Source: BD2-11 clade cluster bacterium bin43 (GTDB taxonomy: Bacteria > Gemmatimonadota > Gemmatimonadetes > Longimicrobiales > Gaopeijiaceae). Taken from it: a stretch of DNA of 64,000 bases. Below the pieces are notes generated by a model. That model was not told where the DNA came from. It did no database searches and saw only the letters and a list, made by a program, of their open reading frames with translations. The stretch is taken from contig MPMR01000004.1 in the NCBI GenBank assembly GCA_002238605.1, positions 62,001-126,000 of the forward strand, read 5' to 3'. Position 1 is the first letter of the stretch. Every line of letters starts with the position of its first letter. Of the stretch, positions 1 through 8,671 are shown one piece after another. A program made the position numbers and the translations under genes.

Positions 1-889
1 CCCAGACGTGGCTGGGGTCGGCCATGCTCTCGTCCATGGTGCCCTTGTGGATGGCGAGCCCGCTGCGGTAGTTCACGCCATACCCCACCACCGGCCAGCC
101 GTAGTTCTCGCCGGCGGCAACCAGGTTGAGCTCGTCGCCGCCCTGGGGCCCGTGTTCGGTCTGCCACACCGCCCCCGTCTCCATGTCGATCGCGAGCCCC
201 TGCGCGTTGCGATGCCCCCAGGCCCAGATCTCGGGCCGGATGCCGGAGCTGTTCACGAACGGGTTGTCCGCGGGAACGCTCCCGTCCTCGTTGATGCGAT
301 TGGTGGTGCCGTGGTGATTGGACGGGTCCTGGGCGGGGTGCGCCTCCAGATCCCCGGATGGGGGCGCCTGGCGGTCGCCGACGGTGACGAAGAGGGTCCC
401 GTCCGGATGGAAGGCCAGCCGGGCCCCGTAGTGGCCCCTCCCCTGGGACCTGGCAAGGAAGATCTCTTCCTCGGGGGTGAAGGTGTCGTTCGCGAAGGTG
501 CCGCGCAGCACCGACGTGGTGGAGCCTCCCTCGACCGGCTTGGCGTAGCTGATGAAGAGCACGTTGTTGCTGGCGAAGTCGGGATGCGGCAGCACGTCGA
601 ATAGCCCGCCCTGCCCCTGGGCGAAGACCTCGGGCACGCCGGGCACCGGGTCGGGCAGCAGGTTGCCGTCGCGGACGATGCGCAGCCGCCCCGGCCGCTC
701 CGTGATCAGCATGTCACCATTGGGAAGCCAGGCCATCGACCATGGGCGGATCAGGCCGTCCGCCACGGTCGCGACGCGGTAGTCGTGTTCGAGCGAGCGG
801 ATGACGCCCGACTGCGCCGAGACGGGGGTCGGAGCGAGAGCCGACAGCAGAAGGCCGGCGGCGGCGAGTGCGAAGAAGGAGCGGGCCAT
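1..889 (-). CDS. PQQ-dependent aldose sugar dehydrogenase-like protein, 3' part outside the window
   Basis: Reading the minus strand from an ATG at 889 gives an open frame of 296 codons that runs off the left edge. It starts with a signal peptide ending near A-Q, followed by D-Y-R-V-A-T-V-A-D-G-L-x-x-P-W-S-M-A-W-L-P. It then shows the landmarks of the YliI/Asd soluble aldose dehydrogenase family: ITERPGRLRIV, the segment around GRGHYGARLAFHPDGTLFV, NRINEDGSVPADNPF, EIWAWGHRNAQGLA and HGPQGGDELN. The family oxidises sugars in the periplasm with pyrroloquinoline quinone bound in a six-bladed propeller. The start is supported by AGGAGAACTCAG just upstream. The PQQ and calcium ligands in the second half cannot be checked. 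The gene stands alone, divergent from nothing visible to its right. Confidence 0.85.
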   Translation of the reverse strand, partial: MARSFFALAAAGLLLSALAPTPVSAQSGVIRSLEHDYRVATVADGLIRPWSMAWLPNGDMLITERPGRLRIVRDGNLLPDPVPGVPEVFAQGQGGLFDVLPHPDFASNNVLFISYAKPVEGGSTTSVLRGTFANDTFTPEEEIFLARSQGRGHYGARLAFHPDGTLFVTVGDRQAPPSGDLEAHPAQDPSNHHGTTNRINEDGSVPADNPFVNSSGIRPEIWAWGHRNAQGLAIDMETGAVWQTEHGPQGGDELNLVAAGENYGWPVVGYGVNYRSGLAIHKGTMDESMADPSHVW

Positions 890-1025
890 CTGAGTTCTCC
901 TGTGAGGGTCCGAGTCTCTTGAATGTTATCGCCGGGAACGAGGGCGGGCGAGTGGGCGGGCGATCATCGGGTACCCGGCTGGTTTCCCGGTCCCGGACCC
1001 CGCCGCGACGGCGCCCGGCAGCCCA

Positions 1026-2381
1026 TCAGTTGAAGCCCTGGATCCCCCGGAAACGGTTGTTCACGACATTGTTGAAGATCGAGCCGAACTGAAACGAGAA
1101 TCCCAGGCGCAGGTTGTAGTCGTACGACGTCGCCCGCAGCCGCAGCGCGAGCAGGGCTTCCTCGTCGGTCACGCCCTCCCCCGACAGGTAGATCTGGTCC
1201 TCGACCCGCCGGATGCTGCCGCGCGCGTTGATGCTGAAGCCCCGCAGCACGCGGTAGTCGATGTCGCCGCGTAGCGAGATGTTGTAGAGGCCGGTGTCGT
1301 GGAGGAACTGGGAGCCCTGCAGGGTCAGGCCCGCGTCTCCCCAGTCCTGCCGCTGCGAGAAGTCGACCTCGAAGGAGTGTTCCGCGCGCGTCTCCTGGTC
1401 CTCGCCGTAGGTGGTCGTCTCGAAGTACTCCCGGTACGCCGCGCCGATGCGGTAGGACGCGGTCAGGGAGCGCCGGGTGGCTTCCTCGTAGGGAAAGAAG
1501 CTGTACTCGATGACCGGGCTCACCTCGACCCGGACGCGCTGGTTGAAGCGCGTCGTGCGCGCCGACTGCAGCTGCATCCCGGTCGACCAGTGGTTGGCGA
1601 GCGAGTAGACGGCGGTCTGGTTGAAGTTCCAGTCGATCCGGGTATCCGAGAAATCGCCGTCGTCGAGCTCCACGAGCAGCCGGTTGTAGCTGGTCCGGAT
1701 GTTGGTGCGCACCTTCCAGGTCGGGGTCACCCGGGACACCGAGAAGCTGCCGGAGCTCTGAGTCCTCTTGCGGGTGGACTCGCCGTCGAACTCGCCGCTG
1801 CCGTTGATGCGGAACACCCACAGGTCCCACCGGTCCTCCACCTCGGAGCGCGCGACCACGCGCTCGCCCGTCACGTCCCGCGGAGTGACGCTTACGAGGC
1901 TCACGATGTCGCGAAATCCGGCGCTGGCGGCGAAGCTCGCCAGACCAACGCCCAGTGCGTGGGCGAACCCGTCGAGCTGTTCGCGCTCGGTGTCGGTGGG
2001 GAGCGACTGGTACCGTACCGCGGACTGGTATCCTTCGCTGGCCCCGTAACCGATGTAATCGAAGCGGAACTCCCTGCCTCCGCTGCCGGTGCCCAGGCTG
2101 GTGATGATCACGTGGACATCGGCGGCCTCGGGCAGGCGCACCCAGTTCACCCAGTCGATCTCGGTGCGGTAGTAGTCGAGGTTGCACCTCGGGCCGGAGC
2201 AGTCGAAGAAGACGTTGGGCCGGTCCACGGGCGCGGCCTCGTCCTGGGCGAGCGCGCGCGCCGGTGCCGGGAGTGCCGCCAGCAGGAGAAGCGGAGCCAG
2301 AGCCGGAAGCACGGCCCGCAGTCGGTGGGTCGAGCCTCGCGTGGGGACGCGACGCGGAACTCGGGGAAGCGGAGTGGGCAA
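1026..2381 (-). CDS. Predicted outer-membrane beta-barrel protein, unknown function
   Basis: The protein has a hydrophobic export signal (AVLPALAPLLLLAALPAPA followed by A-L-A-Q) and then about 400 residues made of alternating polar and aromatic strands. It ends F-R-G-I-Q-G-F-N, so the last residue is not the classical C-terminal Phe. There is a short cysteine pair in FFDCSGPRCNLDYYRTEIDW just after the signal. This opening is typical of Gemmatimonadota surface proteins with an N-terminal extracellular-matrix-like segment and a barrel of unknown substrate. The start is uncertain. The open frame continues to 2708, but upstream residues look non-coding. I chose a TTG at 2381 that leaves a signal peptide of normal size. 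No Shine-Dalgarno sequence is clear. It is divergent from the gene at 2630. Confidence 0.6.
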   Translation of the reverse strand: MPTPLPRVPRRVPTRGSTHRLRAVLPALAPLLLLAALPAPARALAQDEAAPVDRPNVFFDCSGPRCNLDYYRTEIDWVNWVRLPEAADVHVIITSLGTGSGGREFRFDYIGYGASEGYQSAVRYQSLPTDTEREQLDGFAHALGVGLASFAASAGFRDIVSLVSVTPRDVTGERVVARSEVEDRWDLWVFRINGSGEFDGESTRKRTQSSGSFSVSRVTPTWKVRTNIRTSYNRLLVELDDGDFSDTRIDWNFNQTAVYSLANHWSTGMQLQSARTTRFNQRVRVEVSPVIEYSFFPYEEATRRSLTASYRIGAAYREYFETTTYGEDQETRAEHSFEVDFSQRQDWGDAGLTLQGSQFLHDTGLYNISLRGDIDYRVLRGFSINARGSIRRVEDQIYLSGEGVTDEEALLALRLRATSYDYNLRLGFSFQFGSIFNNVVNNRFRGIQGFN

Positions 2382-2629
2382 CGCTATGAGGATGGCTGCT
2401 GAAAGACGCTTTGGTCGGGGCCGTTGGTTCCCGGAGCCTGACCGGCTCCAAGGGCAGGGACCTCGGAAGATGCAATAGTGTTGACCCCGGCGACAGGTGC
2501 CCGGCGGGGAACGGGACCCCACTGGCATTTCAAGCGTCCCCGCGTGCATGATGCGGTTATCCGTGTTCCCGGGATGCGTTGCCGGTACCCGTGACGCGTC
2601 GCCCGTTCCCGTTTTCGGAGGATCTCGCC

Positions 2630-4312
2630 ATGCGCCTGAAGCGACCCAGGTACGGTCTCCGCGGCCTGTGCGCCGCGGCCCCTGTTCTCGCCGCGGCGGC
2701 GGTCGCATCGTGCGCGCCCGCCGGGGATGCTCCCGGCGCCGGGGAGGCCGCCTCCGCGACCGGCGCCAACCGGATGGTCGAGCTCCTGTCGAGCGGCCAG
2801 CCGGTCTTCGGCATCTTCTCCGGCGAACACACGCCGGGGCAGGGGGCGCGCATGGCGCGCAACCGGGAGGCCGACTTCATCTTCTACTCGCTTGAGTCCG
2901 GGCCCTTCGACATCCCCGCCATGGAGGCGTACATGGTGGGGATGCGCGAGGGGGCGGGCGACTACGCGCCCCAGCCGGTGGCGTTGCGCATCCCGCCGAT
3001 CCGCGAGGGAGCCGACTCGGCGCGGGCCCGGGCGCGGGCCGGGCTGGACGCCGGCGCCCACTCCATCGTGTATCCCCACGTCGAGAGCGCCGAGGAGGCG
3101 GAGCTGGCGGTGGGGGCGCTCGGCGACGCGGCCTGGCCGGGCAACCCGGACGGGAACCTGGTGAACATCCTGCTCATCGAGGACCATGTCGGGATCGAGC
3201 GCGCGGCCGGGATCGTGCGCACACCCGGGGTGAGCGTCGTGATCCCCGGGCCGGGCGACCTGCGGCGCGCCTACGAGGGAGACATGGAGGCGGTGGAAGC
3301 CGCCATCCAGACCGTCCTGGCCGAGTGCCTGGCGGCGGACGTGCCGTGCGGCATAACGGCCGGGTCCGACGATATCGGTGAGCGCCTCGACCAGGGCTTC
3401 AGGGTCATCATCGTGACCTCGCCGGAGGCGCTCACGGTCGGGCGCGCCCACGCCGGACGGGCGGAGGCCGAGGTCGCGCGTGCGACCAGCACGATCGGGC
3501 TCTGGGAGCGCAACCTGGCCGCCTTCGGGGTGTTCGTTCCGCCGGAGTTCGCGGGCGGTGGGGGACCGGGGGGCGGCGGCGGGCCGGGAGCGCAGCCGGG
3601 TGCGAGTGCCGGCGCGGAGCCGGGCACGGGCGGGCGCGGACAGAGGGGGCCGCCGCGCTACACCGTCGAAGGTGGGCGGGAGCTGGCGCGCAATCCTCTC
3701 CTCGACTTCGTCTTCCTCAACCTGGAGCGGAACTACGATCCGGCCGCCGTGGAGGCGATCGCCACCGGGCTGCGCTCTGCCGACGCCGTCGGGCGCAAGA
3801 CCCTGCTGGTGCGCATCCCGTCCATCGAGCAGGACGGAGAGGAAGCAACGCGCGCCCGCGTGCAGGAGGCGCTTGCACTCGGCGCCGACGGGGTCGTGCT
3901 GCCGCATGTGCGCAGTGTGGCGGAGGCGCGCGCCGCGGTCGGCTTCTTCGAGGACGCGGGCGCGGACGTGTGGTCGCACGCCAACCCGGACGGCACGGTG
4001 ATCGCCATGCTCATGGTCGAGGACCCGGATGCGGTCGCGGAAGCGGCGGCCATCGCCGACGTACCCGGCTACAGCGTGCTGGCCTGCGGCATCGGCAGCC
4101 TCACCGGCGCTCTCGGCGGGGACCGCGAGGCGGCCGAGCAGGGCAACCAGGCCGTGCTCGCGGAGGCCACCCGCGCCGGGCTTGCCGACATGATCACCGC
4201 GAACGCCGGCGACATCGAGCAGCGGGTCGAGGAAGGATTCCTGGGGCTGCTCATGCAGGTGGGCGGCGCCGAGGAGGCCATCCGGCTGGGGAGGCAGGCG
4301 GCGGGACGGTAA
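2630..4312 (+). CDS. Lipoprotein with two tandem HpcH/HpaI aldolase-like domains
   Basis: 560 residues. The start is an ATG preceded by CGGAGGATCTCGCC. Residues 1-28 form a lipoprotein signal with Cys28 in V-A-S-C. Two copies of the HpcH/HpaI (2-keto-3-deoxy acid aldolase) fold follow, at about 45-270 and 345-555, joined by a Gly/Pro/Ala-rich linker at about 306-345. Family landmarks are present: ALRIPPI and LLVRIPSI (the Arg strand), IVYPHVESAEEAE and VVLPHVRSVAEAR, and LLIEDHVGIE and LMVEDPDAVAE (metal-ligand Glu). The usual EHxP motif reads ESGP in domain 1 and ERNYDP in domain 2, and the late GPxDL motif is kept only in domain 1 (GIGSL in domain 2). The normal family is a single-domain cytoplasmic enzyme of about 260 residues. 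A binding or structural role, or an altered lyase, is therefore likely. Confidence 0.85.
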   Translation: MRLKRPRYGLRGLCAAAPVLAAAAVASCAPAGDAPGAGEAASATGANRMVELLSSGQPVFGIFSGEHTPGQGARMARNREADFIFYSLESGPFDIPAMEAYMVGMREGAGDYAPQPVALRIPPIREGADSARARARAGLDAGAHSIVYPHVESAEEAELAVGALGDAAWPGNPDGNLVNILLIEDHVGIERAAGIVRTPGVSVVIPGPGDLRRAYEGDMEAVEAAIQTVLAECLAADVPCGITAGSDDIGERLDQGFRVIIVTSPEALTVGRAHAGRAEAEVARATSTIGLWERNLAAFGVFVPPEFAGGGGPGGGGGPGAQPGASAGAEPGTGGRGQRGPPRYTVEGGRELARNPLLDFVFLNLERNYDPAAVEAIATGLRSADAVGRKTLLVRIPSIEQDGEEATRARVQEALALGADGVVLPHVRSVAEARAAVGFFEDAGADVWSHANPDGTVIAMLMVEDPDAVAEAAAIADVPGYSVLACGIGSLTGALGGDREAAEQGNQAVLAEATRAGLADMITANAGDIEQRVEEGFLGLLMQVGGAEEAIRLGRQAAGR

Positions 4313-4326
4313 CCTGATCCTCGTAC

Positions 4327-5448
4327 TCAGACCGCCGAATCGCCCGGGGACGCCGACAGCAGGAAGCGCTCCACCGCGACGCTGGTCGCCTCCCAGGACA
4401 GCGATTCCGCGTATCGACGCGCTCCCGCGCCCAGCTGATCGCGCAGCTGCCGGTCCGTAACCAGTCGTCTGATCGCCCCCGCCAGCGCATCGACATCGCC
4501 GTGGGGCACGAGCAGCCCGGTCTTTCCGGCCAGCACGGCCTCACGCAGCCCGGGAGAATCGCTCGCTACCGATGGAGTGCCGCAGGCGCCGGCCTCGAGC
4601 ACCGTGATCCCCCAGCCTTCCTTGGGAGACGTGAGCCCGTGCACCCACGACGTGCGCATCAGGTCGATCTTCGTCCTGTCGTCCACGAATCCCAGAAAGA
4701 TGACCCGCTCCTCCACGCCCATCTCCTTCACCAGCTGCTCCAGCTCCGGGCGGCCATCGCCAGCGCCCGCCACCTTGAAGTCGATGTAGAGCCCCTCCCG
4801 CGCGAGCTTCGCCACCGCTCGCACGAGCAGGTCGACACCCTTGTAGCGCTTGAGGCGCCCCAGGTAGAGGAGGGAGGGCCTTGGCGTGCTGCGGCCGCCC
4901 GGATGCGGCGTGTAGTGGACGGTGTCCACCCCTACCGGAATGACCTCCATGGGGGCCCGCAGCCCGCGTCCGGTCAGGTCGTCGCGCGTGCTCCGCGAGA
5001 CCGCGATGGTGGGCCGGCGCCGATACACCAGCGGGAGCGGCCGTTCCATGAGCCAGGTCGCCGCCGCGAGCGGGAAGGAGGCCTCACGGAAGGCGGTCAG
5101 CCCGAAGAGGTGGTGCACGACCGGAACGACCGGCGCCGACGTCCACCACGGAGAGAAGAGGGGCACCTTGTTGAGGTTGTCCACCACCACGTCCCAGCGT
5201 TCGCCCCGCAGGTTGCGCAGGTAGTACCAGGGCGCGGCGATGGAGAACGTGTAGCGACCGCCGGTTCTGTGAACCTCGATGTCGTCGAGGCGCACGCGGG
5301 GCTCGCACCCCTCGAAACCCGAGGCCAGCAGCGTGACCTGGTAGCCGCGGCGCGCGAGCCGGCCGAAGACCTGGTGGACGTGTTCCTCGGCGCCACCGGC
5401 CTGCGGGTTTTCCCGGTCCTGCCAGTTCAGGACGAGGATTCGCCGCAC
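4327..5448 (-). CDS. GT4-family glycosyltransferase
   Basis: 373 residues with the GT-B plan of family 4. The N-terminal acceptor domain begins RRILVLNWQDRENPQAGGAE, with the G-G-A-E loop. The donor domain has LLYLGRLKRYKGVDLL, then VIFLGFVDDRTK, and the nucleotide-sugar signature SPKEGWGITVLEAGACGTPS containing the E-x7-E pair. No membrane segment is seen, so it should act at the cytoplasmic face on a lipid- or polysaccharide-linked acceptor. The start is a GTG four bases beyond the stop of the CDF-like gene and no good ribosome-binding site is visible, so translation may be coupled. It is the last gene of a minus-strand run of three. Substrate is not predictable. Confidence 0.9.
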   Translation of the reverse strand: MRRILVLNWQDRENPQAGGAEEHVHQVFGRLARRGYQVTLLASGFEGCEPRVRLDDIEVHRTGGRYTFSIAAPWYYLRNLRGERWDVVVDNLNKVPLFSPWWTSAPVVPVVHHLFGLTAFREASFPLAAATWLMERPLPLVYRRRPTIAVSRSTRDDLTGRGLRAPMEVIPVGVDTVHYTPHPGGRSTPRPSLLYLGRLKRYKGVDLLVRAVAKLAREGLYIDFKVAGAGDGRPELEQLVKEMGVEERVIFLGFVDDRTKIDLMRTSWVHGLTSPKEGWGITVLEAGACGTPSVASDSPGLREAVLAGKTGLLVPHGDVDALAGAIRRLVTDRQLRDQLGAGARRYAESLSWEATSVAVERFLLSASPGDSAV

Positions 5449-5452
5449 GGGC

Positions 5453-6343
5453 TCACGCCGGCCGCGCGTGGGCGACCAGGTGGTCGACGTGGTGGTCTTC
5501 CATGCAGTTGGCGGCCGTGGTCTCCAGCTGAACCGTCACGTGCCGGATGTCGAACTCCTCGTAGGCGATGGTGCGGATGCGTCCGAGCAGGTCCTGCATC
5601 TCCCCCCGCCGCTCCGGTTCCACCATCACGTGGGCGGTCAGGGCGTCGTACCCCGGGGTCAGCGTCCAGACGTGCACGTCGTGGATCAGGGTCACCCCCG
5701 GCAGTTCCTCGATCCGGCTGCAGAGCCGGTAGACGTCGATGTGCTCCGGCGTGCCCTCAAGCAGCACATGGACGACGTGGGCCAGGAGCCGCCAGGTGTT
5801 GACGAGCGCCAGGATGGCGATGGCAGCTGCGAAGGTCAGGTCAGCGGCCTGCCAGTCCAGTATCTGGATGGCCAGGGCCCCGAGGACAGTGGCTGCCGGA
5901 CCCATGACGCTCAGGAAGGTGTGCTCGTGCATGTGCGCGATGCCCGCATCCTCCTTCGCCGGTTGTTTCAGCACGAGCATGACGATGACATGCACTGCCA
6001 GCCCGATCACCGCGATGCCCAGCATGAGCCCCCCGTCGACGTCGGATCCCTCGCCGAAACGGCCCCAGGCCTCGAGCAGAATCCACGCCGCGATCGCCCA
6101 CAGCACCAGTGCATTGGCCAGAGAGGCCAGAATCTCGGCCCGCTGGTAGCCGAACGTGCGCTGCACGGTCCCGGCGGGTGCGTCCGATCCCGTGGTGAGC
6201 AGGGCCAGCCCCATGGCTACGCCCACGGTCAGGCCGTAGCCGGCGTCGGCCAGGAGCGCCAGGCTGCCGGACACGATCCCGCCGGCCACCTTGGCGATGG
6301 TCACGACGACGACGAGGGTGAGCGAGATGCGCAGGCTGGTCAT
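5453..6343 (-). CDS. CDF-family membrane protein lacking the transport metal site
   Basis: 296 residues with the six-segment layout and C-terminal cytoplasmic domain of cation diffusion facilitators. The C-terminal domain is standard (LLEGTPEHIDVY, DVHVWTLTPGYDALTAHV, ETTAANCMEDHHVDHL). The transmembrane zinc site is not. In helix 2 the usual HxxxD reads Y36-G-L-T-V40, and in helix 5 the paralogue's H169-V-I-A-D173 aligns with a stretch near 143-149 (L-S-V-M-G) with no His or Asp. The paralogue at 11392-12363 keeps all four ligands. The protein may have become a sensor, a partner subunit of a heteromer, or a carrier for something else. It follows the S9 peptidase gene by 55 bases and nearly touches the glycosyltransferase gene. 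Confidence 0.85.
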   Translation of the reverse strand: MTSLRISLTLVVVVTIAKVAGGIVSGSLALLADAGYGLTVGVAMGLALLTTGSDAPAGTVQRTFGYQRAEILASLANALVLWAIAAWILLEAWGRFGEGSDVDGGLMLGIAVIGLAVHVIVMLVLKQPAKEDAGIAHMHEHTFLSVMGPAATVLGALAIQILDWQAADLTFAAAIAILALVNTWRLLAHVVHVLLEGTPEHIDVYRLCSRIEELPGVTLIHDVHVWTLTPGYDALTAHVMVEPERRGEMQDLLGRIRTIAYEEFDIRHVTVQLETTAANCMEDHHVDHLVAHARPA

Positions 6344-6398
6344 GGCTTCGGTCCGGTTTGTGAAGGGAAACGGGTTGGCGGGGGGCGCCGGCGGGCCC

Positions 6399-8456
6399 TC
6401 AGCTGGCTCTCGGCGTCGCCCGGTACTTGTCGAACCAGGCCACGATGTTGGCGATCTTGGCCATCAGCTGGCTGGGTCGGCGGCTCATGTCGTGGGAGGC
6501 GCCGGGCAGTCGGATCACCGCCGTGTCGATCTCGCGCATCTTCAGGGCATGGAAGAGCTGGTACGACTCCGACAGCGGCGTGCGCAGGTCCTCTTCGCCG
6601 GTGATGATCAGCGTCGGGGTGTCGATTTCGCCGGCCAGCGAAAGCGGGGAGAATTCCCAGTAGGGGTCGGGGTTCTCCCAGGGCAGGCCGTCATAGCGGC
6701 TGAAGTAGTAGCCGTACCAGTTGTCCGCCGTGAGCGTCTTGCTGATCCAGTTGATGACCGGCTTCTGCGCCACCGCGGCGCGGAAACGATCCGTCTTGCC
6801 GACGATCCAGGCGGTCATGATCCCGCCCGCGCTGCCCCCCGTGACGAAGAGGTTGTTCTCGTCGATGTATCCCCGTTCGACGACCGCGTCGACGCCGGAG
6901 ATCAGGTCGTCGTAGTCCTGGCCCGGATAGTTGTGGTAGAGCAGGTCCCCGAACTCCTCTCCGTAGCTGGTGCTGCCCCTGGGGTTGGGATAGATGACGA
7001 CGTACCCCGCGGCGGCGAGCAGCTGCATCTCGGCGGAGAACCGGTCGCCGTAGTTGGAGACGGGCCCGCCGTGGATCTCCAGGATCAGCGGATAGCGCCG
7101 GCTCGGGTCGAAGTCCGGCGGCCTGACGATCCAGCCCTGGATCGGTCGGCCGTCGAAGGATGACTCCCACCAGATCTCCTCCACCTCCCCGAGCGTTCGG
7201 TTGGCGAGCAGATCGTCGTTGAGCGCGGTGATGCGCCGCGGCCCGTCGTCGTCCCGCAGTCGCACCGCCAGCTCGCCCGGCAGGTCCGGGCGGGTCTGGT
7301 TGAGCGCGATGCCGCCGTCGTTCGCGACCGAGAAGGAACCGCCCCCGTAGGGCCGGCCGTAGGATGTGCCGCCGAGGTCCTCCGCCAGCACCTCGACCTC
7401 GCCGTCCAGCGTGGCGAACGCGACCCGGGAGTTGCCCTCGTCGTCGTACTGGAAGAAGAGGCCGCTCCCGTCGGACGCCCACACCGGGTTGGCGGCGCTC
7501 CGGTCCAGGCGGGCGGTGACGATGCGCCGGCCGCTGCCATCGAGGTTCATGACCTGCAGCCGGCTCACCTGGTAGGTGCGCGTCCGGTCCTCGTAGCCGA
7601 CGAACGCGACCTGCCGCCCGTCCGGTGAGACCGCCGGACTCTGGTCGGGGCCGGGACGGTCGGTCAGCGCGCGGATCTCTCCGCCCGCCACGGGCGCGAT
7701 GTACAGTTCGGAGTTCCGGTAGTCGAGCACCCAGTCCGGGTTGCGGTTGGACGAGAACACCAGGCTCCTGCCGTCGGGCGTCCAGGCGGGCGCGCTGGAG
7801 TGCCGGAAGTCGCCCGTGGTCACCTGGACGGCCGTTCCACCCTCCGCCGGGATGACGAAGATGTGGTTGTATCCGAAGTCCAGGTAGCCGACGCCGTCCT
7901 GCCGGTTCTTGAAGCGGTCCTCCATGATGGGCGGGGCCGCCCAGTCGGCCCCCTCGGGGGGGCGCGGCGGCACCACCAGGCTCGGCGCCGGATACGGCAC
8001 CAGCATGTTGAAGGCGATCCGGCGGCCGTCGGGCGACCAGCGGATGCCCCTCGGGGACTCCGTCAACTGGGAAAGGGTGGCGGTCTCGCCCGTGTCCATC
8101 CAGCGCAGGTGGATCTGCCCCTCCGCCGTATAGGCGAGCCTGGTGCCGTCCGGGGACCAGCGCGGCGACCCACCCTCGCCGAGGCGTCTGTGTTCGGACC
8201 CGTCCACGTCGACGATCCACAGCTCGGAACGGCGCCGGTCGCGCATGACGTCCATCGAGTTGCGCACGTAGACGACCCGGCTGCCATCCGGGGAGATCTG
8301 CGGGTCGGCCGCGAACTCGAGCGCAAAGACGTCCATGGGCTCGAAGTGGTTCTGGGCGTGGGCCGGACGCGCACCGGCCAGGGTGGCCAGAAGGGCTGCG
8401 GCGAGGGTGGCTCCGATCGCCGGCGGGGCTGTCACGAAACGGCTCTTGGCATGCAT
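6399..8456 (-). CDS. Secreted S9-family (prolyl oligopeptidase-type) peptidase
   Basis: 685 residues. After a signal peptide ending A-H-A-Q there is a WD40/TolB-like beta-propeller (repeats of the type PQISPDGSRVVYV, PRWSPDGTRLAYT and PAWTPDGRSLVFS) over roughly residues 40-400. An alpha/beta-hydrolase domain follows. The triad is intact: Ser in GGSAGG (about residue 540), Asp in GEEDLRTP (about 621) and His in GASHDM (about 654). Such enzymes cleave short peptides or acylated amino acids; here the site of action is the periplasm or outside. I chose the ATG at 8456 because it places a normal signal peptide at the N-terminus. A TTG at 8576 with an upstream GGAGG is possible but adds 40 unlikely residues. 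Confidence 0.92.
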   Translation of the reverse strand: MHAKSRFVTAPPAIGATLAAALLATLAGARPAHAQNHFEPMDVFALEFAADPQISPDGSRVVYVRNSMDVMRDRRRSELWIVDVDGSEHRRLGEGGSPRWSPDGTRLAYTAEGQIHLRWMDTGETATLSQLTESPRGIRWSPDGRRIAFNMLVPYPAPSLVVPPRPPEGADWAAPPIMEDRFKNRQDGVGYLDFGYNHIFVIPAEGGTAVQVTTGDFRHSSAPAWTPDGRSLVFSSNRNPDWVLDYRNSELYIAPVAGGEIRALTDRPGPDQSPAVSPDGRQVAFVGYEDRTRTYQVSRLQVMNLDGSGRRIVTARLDRSAANPVWASDGSGLFFQYDDEGNSRVAFATLDGEVEVLAEDLGGTSYGRPYGGGSFSVANDGGIALNQTRPDLPGELAVRLRDDDGPRRITALNDDLLANRTLGEVEEIWWESSFDGRPIQGWIVRPPDFDPSRRYPLILEIHGGPVSNYGDRFSAEMQLLAAAGYVVIYPNPRGSTSYGEEFGDLLYHNYPGQDYDDLISGVDAVVERGYIDENNLFVTGGSAGGIMTAWIVGKTDRFRAAVAQKPVINWISKTLTADNWYGYYFSRYDGLPWENPDPYWEFSPLSLAGEIDTPTLIITGEEDLRTPLSESYQLFHALKMREIDTAVIRLPGASHDMSRRPSQLMAKIANIVAWFDKYRATPRAS

Positions 8457-8671
8457 CGGCTTGCTCGCGGAGTTCGGTGGCGTGAAGAAGTCCTGCGCAA
8501 AGTCCACCGGATCGGCGTTGACGGCAACCGGTGCCGTCGTCCCTCGAGGCCGTCCTGCCGTTCGTCTCCCGGACAACCTGCCTCCGTCGCCGCGCCACGC
8601 CGCCCGGTTCGTCCCGCGGGTACCGGCCGCTTAGTCTTCATCCACGATGCCACCCAAGGGGAGATCGACCC
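8457..8671. promoter_or_regulatory. Divergent intergenic region between peptidase and CehA-type gene
   Basis: This 215-base gap separates two genes transcribed away from each other and must hold both promoters. The plus-strand gene has a clear ribosome-binding site (AAGGGGAGATCGACCC). No convincing -35/-10 pair could be picked by eye on either strand. Confidence 0.4.

Noticed and set aside
2384-3979. A 531-residue minus-strand frame opposite the HpcH lipoprotein
   Set aside because: It is antisense to a confidently assigned gene, has no signals for translation and no recognisable motif.
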